The notes beneath the pieces are model-generated. The model was not told the DNA's origin. It saw nothing but the letters and a program-made list of their open reading frames with translations, and searched no databases. This document shows positions 1 through 5,258 of a stretch of DNA of 5,258 nucleotides, piece by piece (the first letter of the stretch is position 1; each line of letters opens with the position of its first letter). The translations under genes and the position numbers were made by a program. This stretch comes from an uncultured Prevotella sp. Lineage in GTDB: Bacteria > Bacteroidota > Bacteroidia > Bacteroidales > Bacteroidaceae. The stretch is from contig USJD01000230.1 in assembly GCA_900554835.1 (NCBI GenBank), positions 1 to 5,258 on the forward strand. Reading direction: 5' to 3'.

Positions 1-129
1 TAATTTAATAAAATATAAATAATAAAAATAAAAAATAAAATAATTATAAAAAAATAAATATTAAATAATTATTTTTAAAAAATAATACAAAATAATTTTA
101 ATAAATTAAAAAATAAAACGTTATATTCA
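1..129. other. A/T-only leader upstream of the esterase operon
   Basis: There is no gene here. From 1 to 118 every base is A or T except a single C at 88; the first G is at 120. Stops occur throughout all frames, so coding is excluded. It lies directly before the first esterase start and probably acts as 5' untranslated region and/or promoter flank. The Bacteroidota promoter consensus (-33 TTTG, -7 TAnnTTTG) needs G, so no canonical box can exist in 1-118. The promoter is either degenerate or left of the window. No Shine-Dalgarno site precedes the ATG at 130, as is usual in this phylum, where A-rich leaders favour initiation. Confidence 0.6.
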
Positions 130-1332
130 ATGAAAAGATTTTCGATATTAGCAATTACATTGTGTGCGATTTGTGGTTCTGCCTTCGGACAGCAAGCCTT
201 GTTCGGGGGACAGATGCCTCTCTCTCCTGAGATTCATGCAGACAAGACCGTTACTTTCCGCTGCATGGCACCAGGAGCTCAAAAAGTACAGATAACAGGT
301 GACTTCTTGCCAACCAAGAAAATAGATACCCCGATGGGTAAGTATGATATGCCTGGAGTAGCCGATTTGAAGAAGGATGAGAAGGGGGTATGGTCTTTTA
401 CAACCACTGCTCCTTTGGCACCAGAGCTTTATAGCTATACAATGATGGTGGATGGCGCCAGTGTTACCGACCATCTCAACGTCTATACCGTGCGTGACAT
501 CGCCAACGTTTCCAACTATTTCTTGGTAGGCGGAGGAAAGGCTGATCTCTACAAGGTCAACAAGGTAGCGCATGGAACCGTATCAAAGGTCTGGTATGAT
601 GATGCCAAAGCTGGTCTTACTCGCCGTATGACAGTATATACTCCTGCAGGTTACGAGACCAGCAAGCAGAAATATCCTGTGCTTTATCTCTTGCATGGCA
701 TCGGTGGCGACGAGGAAGCGTGGATGGATTTGGGACGTGCTTCGCAAATTCTCGATAACCTCATTGCGCAAGGCAAGGCGAAGCCAATGATCGTTGTCAT
801 GACCAATGGCAATATCTCTCAGGAGGCAGCTCCAGGACAGACATCGGATAATCTGATAGTCCCTGCATTGTGGTTGCCTAAGACCATGGAGGGATCTTTC
901 GAGGCATCTTTCCCTGAGGTAGTGAAGTTCATGGATAGTCGCTATCGTACCATCGCCAATACTCAAGGTCGTGCCATAGCAGGTCTTTCGATGGGTGGTT
1001 TCCACTCGTTCTATATTTCTATCAACAATCCTAAGACCTTTGGTTATGTAGGTTTGTTCTCCGCAGCCCTCGGCAAGGAGCAGAGGAGAGGTGGTGCCAA
1101 TGAGTATATCTACGACAATGTGGATGATAAGTTGGCTAACCTCTTTGCTGCCAAGCCAAAGCTCTTCTGGATAGGCATAGGTAATTCCGATTTCCTCTAC
1201 AAGGACAACACCGCTTTGCGAGAGAAACTGGATAGCAAGGGATACAAATATACCTATATGGAAACTGACGGGGGACATATTTGGCGAAATTGGAGAATCT
1301 ATCTCGCCGAATTTGTTCAGAAAATATTCTAA
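130..1332 (+). CDS. Secreted CE1-family esterase (feruloyl/acetyl-xylan esterase-like), paralogue 1
   Basis: This 400-residue alpha/beta-hydrolase of the Esterase D/XynZ feruloyl-esterase type should cleave ester-linked decorations from plant polysaccharide fragments. Residues 1-20 form a Sec signal peptide (basic MKR, hydrophobic core, cleavage about AFG|QQ). There is no proper lipobox, so a soluble periplasmic or secreted protein is expected. Residues about 30-133 are an early-set, CBM48-like domain (KDEKGVW, PELYSY, VDG). The catalytic domain covers about 150-400: oxyanion-loop HGIGGDE at 189-195, nucleophile Ser287 in GLSMGG, probable acid Asp354 in GNSDFLY, and His383 in GGHIWRNW. The triad looks complete and the length is normal. 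The start at 130 is supported by the signal peptide. It is the first gene of the likely operon and is about 60% identical by eye to the next gene. Family and fold are secure; the substrate (feruloyl, acetyl or another ester) is inferred. Confidence 0.88.
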   Translation: MKRFSILAITLCAICGSAFGQQALFGGQMPLSPEIHADKTVTFRCMAPGAQKVQITGDFLPTKKIDTPMGKYDMPGVADLKKDEKGVWSFTTTAPLAPELYSYTMMVDGASVTDHLNVYTVRDIANVSNYFLVGGGKADLYKVNKVAHGTVSKVWYDDAKAGLTRRMTVYTPAGYETSKQKYPVLYLLHGIGGDEEAWMDLGRASQILDNLIAQGKAKPMIVVMTNGNISQEAAPGQTSDNLIVPALWLPKTMEGSFEASFPEVVKFMDSRYRTIANTQGRAIAGLSMGGFHSFYISINNPKTFGYVGLFSAALGKEQRRGGANEYIYDNVDDKLANLFAAKPKLFWIGIGNSDFLYKDNTALREKLDSKGYKYTYMETDGGHIWRNWRIYLAEFVQKIF

Positions 1333-1341
1333 TAATTAGCA

Positions 1342-1372
1342 GGAAGGTCTTCTAAATCTTAGGAGACCTTCT
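1342..1372 (+). promoter_or_regulatory. Strong intercistronic hairpin between the two esterase genes
   Basis: GAAGGTCT (1343-1350) pairs perfectly with AGACCTTC (1364-1371). The stem continues inward through a T-G wobble and four more pairs to a 3-nt ATC loop at 1356-1358, about 13 bp in all, and a G-T wobble (1342/1372) can extend it outward. It starts 9 nt after the first esterase's stop. The sequence after it (ATAGAATGAG) has no T-run, so it is a poor intrinsic terminator. It more likely protects the upstream mRNA's 3' end, marks a processing site, or partly attenuates read-through, which would give the two paralogues different expression. Confidence 0.6.
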
Positions 1373-1390
1373 ATAGAATGAGACTAACAA

Positions 1391-1408
1391 TTATCAAAAA
1401 ATTGATAA
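1391..1408 (+). promoter_or_regulatory. Inverted repeat next to the start codon of the second esterase
   Basis: TTATCAA (1391-1397) and TTGATAA (1402-1408) are perfect 7-bp inverted arms around an AAAA loop. The right arm ends two bases before the ATG at 1411. As RNA it would form a small, weak hairpin over the ribosome-binding region; as DNA it could be a short dyad operator. It is A/T-rich, so chance is a real alternative. Confidence 0.35.
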
Positions 1409-1410
1409 CA

Positions 1411-2637
1411 ATGAAGAAAATTACATTCTTGGCAACTGCCTTGCTGATGAGTCTTGGCAGTTTTGCCCAACAGGCATTGTTTGACAATGTTCCTGTTATC
1501 TCACCTGAGGTGAACGCCAACCATACCGTAACTTTCCGCTTGAAGGCTCCTAATGCCCAAAAGGTGCAGGTTACTGGTGATTTCCTGGCACCGAAAACCA
1601 TTGATACACCAATGGGAAAGTATGATGCTCCTGGAGTAGCTGATATGACAAAAGATGAAAAGGGTGTTTGGACTTTTACCAGCCAAATGCTTTCACCTGA
1701 GTTGTATTCTTACAATCTCCTTTTGGATGGAGTGAAGATCGTTGACCCAGGAAGCGTGTATATCACTCGTGATATTACCTCAGAAACCAATATATTCATT
1801 CTTTCAGACAAGAAAGGTGATTGTGGTGATCTCTATACCGTTAACGAAGTGCCTCACGGAAATGTGTCTAAGGTTTGGTATGATAGTCCTACGCTCAAGA
1901 TGCAGCGCCGTATGACGGTCTATACTCCAGCAGGTTATGACAAAGGCAAGGATTATCCTGTACTCTATCTGCTCCATGGCGCAGGTGGCGACGAGGATGC
2001 CTGGACTACTTTAGGACGTGCACAGCATATTCTTGATAATTTGATTGCCACAGGTAAGGCTAAGCCTATGGTCGTTGTGATGACCAATGGCAATCCTAAT
2101 TGCCAGGCTGCTCCAGGTGAGTGGTCGGCAGGTCAATATATTCCTTCTTTGTATGGCTATCAAGGTGCCAAGCCAGCTGCCACCATGGATGAGAGCTTCC
2201 CTGATGTGATGAATTATGTGGAGAGCCACTACAAGGTTGCTAAAGACAAGGCTCATCGTGCCATCTGTGGACTCTCTATGGGCGGTGGTCATTCTTTTGA
2301 TATCTCTCGCCGTTTCCCTACCAAGTTTGATTACATCGGACTCTTCTCTGCAGGTTTGCATGTGGGTACTACTGGCGATTTCCGTAGTGACTTCTACAAG
2401 CAGTTGCAGGGTAATGAGGAGGCTAAGAAACAGTTGGCTACTCTGTTTAAGAACAAGCCAAAGTTGTATTGGATAGGTATGGGCAAGACCGATTTCCTCT
2501 ATAAGAGCAGTGCAGACTTGCGTCGCTACTTCGATGAGAAGGGGTATAAATATACCTATTTGGAAACGGAGGGTGGACACATCTGGCGTAATTGGCGTGT
2601 GTATCTTACAGAGTTCGCACAGAAGATTTTCAAATGA
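1411..2637 (+). CDS. Secreted CE1-family esterase (feruloyl/acetyl-xylan esterase-like), paralogue 2
   Basis: This 408-residue paralogue of the preceding esterase has the same architecture. Signal peptide 1-19 (MKKITFLATALL, cleavage about SFA|QQ) is followed by an early-set/CBM48-like domain at about 30-132 (KDEKGVW, SPELYSY, LDG, DP) and an alpha/beta-hydrolase domain at about 150-408. The oxyanion-loop HGAGGDE is at 189-195, nucleophile Ser289 in GLSMGG, probable Asp361 in GKTDFLY, and His390 in GGHIWRNW. I chose ATG 1411 over the in-frame ATG at 1378 because it gives a signal peptide aligned with the paralogue and avoids 11 extra residues next to the spacer hairpin. The TGA stop is followed at once by TAA. 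The catalytic core matches paralogue 1, but the segments after NGN (about 229-262) and after LFSA (about 315-343) differ in sequence and the second is longer. Different ester substrates are therefore plausible. The family is secure; the substrate is inferred. Confidence 0.88.
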   Translation: MKKITFLATALLMSLGSFAQQALFDNVPVISPEVNANHTVTFRLKAPNAQKVQVTGDFLAPKTIDTPMGKYDAPGVADMTKDEKGVWTFTSQMLSPELYSYNLLLDGVKIVDPGSVYITRDITSETNIFILSDKKGDCGDLYTVNEVPHGNVSKVWYDSPTLKMQRRMTVYTPAGYDKGKDYPVLYLLHGAGGDEDAWTTLGRAQHILDNLIATGKAKPMVVVMTNGNPNCQAAPGEWSAGQYIPSLYGYQGAKPAATMDESFPDVMNYVESHYKVAKDKAHRAICGLSMGGGHSFDISRRFPTKFDYIGLFSAGLHVGTTGDFRSDFYKQLQGNEEAKKQLATLFKNKPKLYWIGMGKTDFLYKSSADLRRYFDEKGYKYTYLETEGGHIWRNWRVYLTEFAQKIFK

Positions 2638-2672
2638 TAAAATAACTTTTTCAAGTAATAGTTTAATAAAAT

Positions 2673-2676
2673 AAGG
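2673..2676 (+). promoter_or_regulatory. Possible weak ribosome-binding site of the GH3 gene
   Basis: AAGG lies 8 nt before the ATG at 2685 within an otherwise A/T-rich 47-nt spacer (2638-2684). It is the only purine-rich candidate in that spacer and no convincing promoter or terminator is seen there, which fits co-transcription with the esterases. Bacteroidota often initiate without a Shine-Dalgarno site, so the match may be incidental. Confidence 0.3.
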
Positions 2677-2684
2677 TATAGACT

Positions 2685-5030
2685 ATGATAAAACAAATCT
2701 TAGTTTCTTCATGTGTGCTTTTTTCTGCGACTTTCGTAGTGCAAGCACAGAACCCAAAGTTGGGTGTGTCTCCTATCCAGGATGTCATCAATGCGATGAC
2801 CCTCGATGAGAAGATTCAGTTGGTGGTAGGTTCTACGGGTAAGTATGAGAGCCAGATGGAGGCTACCATTGGTAACCAAGGTCAGTTGGTACAGGGTGCC
2901 GCAGGTCAGGTGAATGGTATTGAGCGTCTGGGCATTCCTGCTACGGTTGTAGCCGATGGTCCTGCAGGTCTTCGCATCGACCCTAAACGCAAGGATACCG
3001 ACAAGACATTCTACTGTACCCACTTCCCTGTGGCTACTGTGATGAGCTCTACCTGGAACAAAGACTTGGTGTATTCCGTAGGTACCTCTATGGGAGATGA
3101 GGTGAAGCATTATGGCGTAGATGTCTTGTTGGCACCTGCTACCAATATTATGCGTAATCCTCTTTGTGGCCGTAACTTTGAGTATTATTCAGAAGATCCA
3201 TTGTTGGCTGGTACCATTTGTGCAGCTATGGTGAATGGTATCGAGAGCAACGATGTAGGTACTTCGTTGAAGCACTTCGCACTGAATAACCAGGAGACCA
3301 ATCGTACTCGTAATAATGTTATCGGTAATCCACGTACTTTCCGTGAGATTTACTTGAAACCTTTCGAAATCGTTGTCAAGGAGGCTCAGCCTTGGACGGT
3401 GATGACTTCTTACAATCTCATCAATGGTACGATGTCTAGCGAGCGTTGTGACTTGATAACAGAGATTCTTCGCCATGAGTGGGGATTCAAGGGTATGGTG
3501 ATGACCGACTGGTTTGGTGGTCTTAGCGCTGCTGCCCAGATGGAAGCGGGTAACGACCTGTTGATGCCAGGTAAGGCAGACCAGGTGAAGGAGATTCGCA
3601 AGGCTGTGCTCAATGGTCGCCTGTCGATGGAAATCCTCGACCGCAATGTACGCCATATCTTGGAGTATATCATGCAGACTCCTCGTTTCAAGCAGTATGT
3701 TGCCGACAACAATCCTGATTTGAAGGGACATGCTTTGGTGGCTCGCAATGCCGCTACCGAGGGAATGGTGTTGTTGAAGAACAACAAGAATGTATTGCCA
3801 CTCGTTCAGAAGATTAAGAACATAGCCCTCTTCGGCAATACTTCTTATGATTTCATAGCTGGTGGTACTGGTTCTGGCAATGTTAACCATGCTTATGTGG
3901 TAAGTTTGTTGGATGGTTTGAAGAATGCTGGCTATCAGGTGGATGGCGACATCCAGAAGTCATACATAGAGTATGCTCCAAAGGCAAAGGCAAACTTGCC
4001 AAAGCCAAAGAATCCTTTGGAGGCTTTCTTGCCTGGTCACTTCATCCCAGAGATGAGCCTTGCAGAATTGAATATGTCTGCTGCTGTCAAAAACAACGAT
4101 ATGGCAATCATCACTATTGGTAAGTCGTCTGGTGAGTTCTTGGATCGCAAGATTTCTGATAGCTTCAATCTCACAAAGGAGGAGAAGGATATGATTTCTG
4201 GCGTTTGCAACGCTTTCCATAAGGCTGGTAAGAAGGTGGTTGTCATCTTGAATGTTTGTGGCGTTGTTGAGACCAAGAGTTGGATTGCTGGTCCTGATGC
4301 TGTATTGTTGTCTTGGTTGCCTGGTCAGGAGGGTGGTAACTGTGTTGCTGACATCTTGTCGGGTAAGGAGAATCCTTCTGGTCGTCTTCCTATGACATGG
4401 CCTGTAAGTTATAACGACGTTCCTTCTAAGGCTGATTTCCCTAACCCTGAGACTGTCAAGGTTGACGATGTGCTTGGTATGTTTATGGGCAAAGGTATCG
4501 GTAGCAAGGGTGATGTGAAGAATGTGGATTACACCGAGTATAATGATGGCGTTTATGTAGGTTATCGTTATTACCAGACTAAGAATGTGCCTGTATCTTA
4601 TCCTTTTGGTTATGGTATGAGTTATACTACCTTTAAGTATGGCAAACCTGCGGTAACGAAGGATGCACAGGGCAATATCAAGGTTCAGGTGACTGTGAAG
4701 AATGCTGGTAAGGTAGCTGGTAAGGAAGTGGTTCAGGTATATGTGGCTGCTCCTGGTAAGGATATGGATAAACCTGCAAGGGAACTTCGTGGTTATGCCA
4801 AGACTAAGAATTTGCAGCCTGGTGAGTCAGAGACTGTTACTATCGACATCCCATACAAGAACTTGGCTTCTTTCAATGAGGTTGATAGTCAGTGGCAGGT
4901 TGAGGCTGGTGATTACAAGGTGATGGTGGCAAAGAATGCTGCCGACCTCAAGCCTCTTACTACCGTGATTACTGAGGAAGCTGGTGTAACCGAGAAGGTT
5001 CGCCCTTGCTTGCTCAAGGAAGTAAAGTAG
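2685..5030 (+). CDS. Secreted GH3 beta-glycosidase (probable beta-glucosidase/cellodextrinase)
   Basis: This 781-residue retaining exo-glycosidase should remove beta-linked sugars from non-reducing ends of oligosaccharides in the periplasm. Signal peptide 1-21 has its cleavage at about VQA|QN. The (beta/alpha)8 domain (about 30-340) carries ADGPAGLR with substrate-binding Asp91, GRNFEYYSEDP at 162-172, KHF at 196-198 and nucleophile Asp275 in VMTDWFGG. The alpha/beta sandwich (about 355-580) carries GGTGSGNVN and probable acid/base Glu484 in SSGEFLDR, as in Thermotoga neapolitana Bgl3B. A C-terminal fibronectin-III-like domain (about 665-750) has VKNAGKVAGKEVVQVY and ARELRGY. All three domains are complete. 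GRNFEYYSEDP is the usual form in GH3 beta-glucosidases, whereas beta-xylosidases tend to have GRGQETPGEDP, so glucosidase or cellodextrinase activity (compare Prevotella CdxA) is favoured. The esterase neighbours point to a hemicellulose setting, so xylosidase or mixed activity stays possible. It is probably the last gene of the operon. Confidence 0.92.
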   Translation: MIKQILVSSCVLFSATFVVQAQNPKLGVSPIQDVINAMTLDEKIQLVVGSTGKYESQMEATIGNQGQLVQGAAGQVNGIERLGIPATVVADGPAGLRIDPKRKDTDKTFYCTHFPVATVMSSTWNKDLVYSVGTSMGDEVKHYGVDVLLAPATNIMRNPLCGRNFEYYSEDPLLAGTICAAMVNGIESNDVGTSLKHFALNNQETNRTRNNVIGNPRTFREIYLKPFEIVVKEAQPWTVMTSYNLINGTMSSERCDLITEILRHEWGFKGMVMTDWFGGLSAAAQMEAGNDLLMPGKADQVKEIRKAVLNGRLSMEILDRNVRHILEYIMQTPRFKQYVADNNPDLKGHALVARNAATEGMVLLKNNKNVLPLVQKIKNIALFGNTSYDFIAGGTGSGNVNHAYVVSLLDGLKNAGYQVDGDIQKSYIEYAPKAKANLPKPKNPLEAFLPGHFIPEMSLAELNMSAAVKNNDMAIITIGKSSGEFLDRKISDSFNLTKEEKDMISGVCNAFHKAGKKVVVILNVCGVVETKSWIAGPDAVLLSWLPGQEGGNCVADILSGKENPSGRLPMTWPVSYNDVPSKADFPNPETVKVDDVLGMFMGKGIGSKGDVKNVDYTEYNDGVYVGYRYYQTKNVPVSYPFGYGMSYTTFKYGKPAVTKDAQGNIKVQVTVKNAGKVAGKEVVQVYVAAPGKDMDKPARELRGYAKTKNLQPGESETVTIDIPYKNLASFNEVDSQWQVEAGDYKVMVAKNAADLKPLTTVITEEAGVTEKVRPCLLKEVK

Positions 5031-5041
5031 TTCTATTAAAG

Positions 5042-5069
5042 ATCAAGTTCAATAATAAAAGAACTTGAT
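5042..5069. repeat. 9-bp inverted repeat after the GH3 gene
   Basis: ATCAAGTTC (5042-5050) and GAACTTGAT (5061-5069) are perfect inverted arms around a 10-nt A/T loop, starting 11 nt after the GH3 stop. No T-run follows on the + strand, so it is not a standard terminator by itself. It could stabilise the 3' end of the operon mRNA ahead of the main terminator. Confidence 0.5.
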
Positions 5070-5088
5070 GGTAATAAAGAGCTTAATG

Positions 5089-5144
5089 AGATATAAAAAG
5101 AGGGTGCGCTATCAACTGACGGCGCACCCTCTCTTTTTATATCT
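5089..5144. terminator. Bidirectional intrinsic terminator between convergent genes
   Basis: The left arm 5089-5109 and right arm 5122-5144 are complementary over about 21 bp, with only a 2-nt bulge in the right arm. The core GAGGGTGCGC/GCGCACCCTC is G/C-rich and the loop is 12 nt (5110-5121). The core is flanked by A-runs on the left and T-runs on the right (CTCTTTTTATATCT), so a stem followed by U-rich sequence forms on both strands. It would end the esterase-GH3 operon on + and the convergent gene on -. Confidence 0.9.
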
Positions 5145-5169
5145 TATGGATTTTTGTAAGTCTCTTCAC

Positions 5170-5258
5170 TTAAACAATCCAGAGATGGAATCCCTTCTGC
5201 TCCAGGGCACCCTTAATCTCCTTGACGTGGTCGGAGTCGCGGGTCTCCATAGTGAGTC
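5170..5258 (-). CDS. C-terminal fragment of probable threonine ammonia-lyase (IlvA/TdcB type), partial
   Basis: Only the last 28 codons and the stop (TTA at 5170-5172 on +) are inside the window; the rest lies beyond the right edge. The fragment reads LTMETRDSDHVKEI, then GALEQKGFHLWIV. The pattern 'TxETRxxxHhxxIxxxLxxxGF' is characteristic of the last strand and helix of the ACT-like domain that ends many threonine ammonia-lyases, the PLP enzymes that deaminate threonine to 2-oxobutanoate for isoleucine synthesis or threonine catabolism. Another ACT-domain protein is possible, since no catalytic part is visible. The gene converges on the operon across the shared terminator 25 bp past its stop and is probably functionally unrelated. 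Confidence 0.6.
   Translation of the reverse strand, partial: LTMETRDSDHVKEIKGALEQKGFHLWIV

Larger units (their letters stand above)
130..2637 (+). repeat. Tandem gene duplication (two CE1 esterase genes)
   Basis: The two esterase genes lie head to tail with equivalent starts 1281 bp apart. Their products align over the full length with few indels, and identity is about 60% by eye. Long shared blocks include IDTPMGKYD, MTVYTPAGY, YPVLYLLHG and GGHIWRNWR. At DNA level only short exact matches remain (for example the 13-mer CCGATTTCCTCTA), so the duplication is old and both copies have stayed intact, which argues for selection on both. Confidence 0.8.

Noticed and set aside
1..129. A/T-rich block as a replication origin or CRISPR leader
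   Set aside because: There are no repeated iterons, DnaA-box-like sites (which need G/C) or CRISPR repeats, and the block abuts a metabolic operon. Low complexity alone does not support either role.
583..1278. Long antisense open frame opposite the first esterase, with a similar one at 2011-2580 opposite the second
   Set aside because: They lie opposite equivalent parts of the two paralogues, and their likeness follows from the conserved sense codons. They have no plausible start context, domain or composition of their own, and the sense genes explain the DNA.
1342..1372. Spacer hairpin as a full intrinsic terminator separating two operons
   Set aside because: There is no T-run after the stem and no convincing Bacteroidota promoter between it and the ATG at 1411, so read-through from the first esterase is more likely.
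1378..1410. Earlier in-frame ATG (1378) for the second esterase
   Set aside because: It would add 11 residues before a complete signal peptide that already aligns with paralogue 1, and the start would sit just after the strong hairpin. ATG 1411 is preferred.
2216..2476. Small + strand open frame inside the second esterase
   Set aside because: It is an out-of-frame shadow across the nucleophile region of a well-supported gene, with no sign of independent translation.
2703..2714. Possible lipobox VSSC at residues 7-10 of the GH3 protein
   Set aside because: The cysteine comes too early, with only a few residues before it, and most of the hydrophobic stretch follows it. Cleavage after VQA at residue 21 fits a normal signal peptide I better.
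3189..3890. Antisense open frame of 233 codons inside the GH3 gene
   Set aside because: It overlaps the core of a clearly recognised GH3 catalytic domain and its translation shows no family-like pattern.

Overview
The window looks like chromosome from a gut-type Bacteroidota, most likely Prevotella/Segatella. This is inferred from mid-GC genes set in very A+T-rich spacers, the lack of strong Shine-Dalgarno sites, Sec signal peptides cleaved just before Gln, and a set of carbohydrate-active enzymes typical of that group. No marker gene fixes the species.

Layout: positions 1-129 are an almost pure A/T leader with no gene. Three genes then run left to right on the + strand, probably as one transcription unit: two tandem paralogous secreted esterases of carbohydrate esterase family 1 (130-1332 and 1411-2637), each with an N-terminal early-set (CBM48-like) domain, then a secreted family GH3 beta-glycosidase (2685-5030). 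The spacers are 78 and 47 nt. The first holds a strong hairpin without a U-tract and a small inverted repeat against the second esterase's start codon. After the GH3 gene come a 9-bp inverted repeat and a long bidirectional terminator (5089-5144). At the right edge, on the - strand, lies the 3' end of an unrelated gene (5170-5258). It encodes what looks like the end of an ACT-type regulatory domain, probably of threonine ammonia-lyase.

The three + strand products should be exported to the periplasm or beyond. A reasonable model is that the esterases remove ester decorations (feruloyl, coumaroyl or acetyl groups) from hemicellulose-derived oligosaccharides, and the GH3 enzyme releases monosaccharides from the bared non-reducing ends. 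No SusC/SusD pair, sensor or transporter is in view, so this is either a small stand-alone module or the tail of a longer locus to the left.

I found no clearly new system. The points most worth a second look are the esterase duplication with diverged active-site loops, the structured spacer between the two esterases, and the nearly G/C-free leader.
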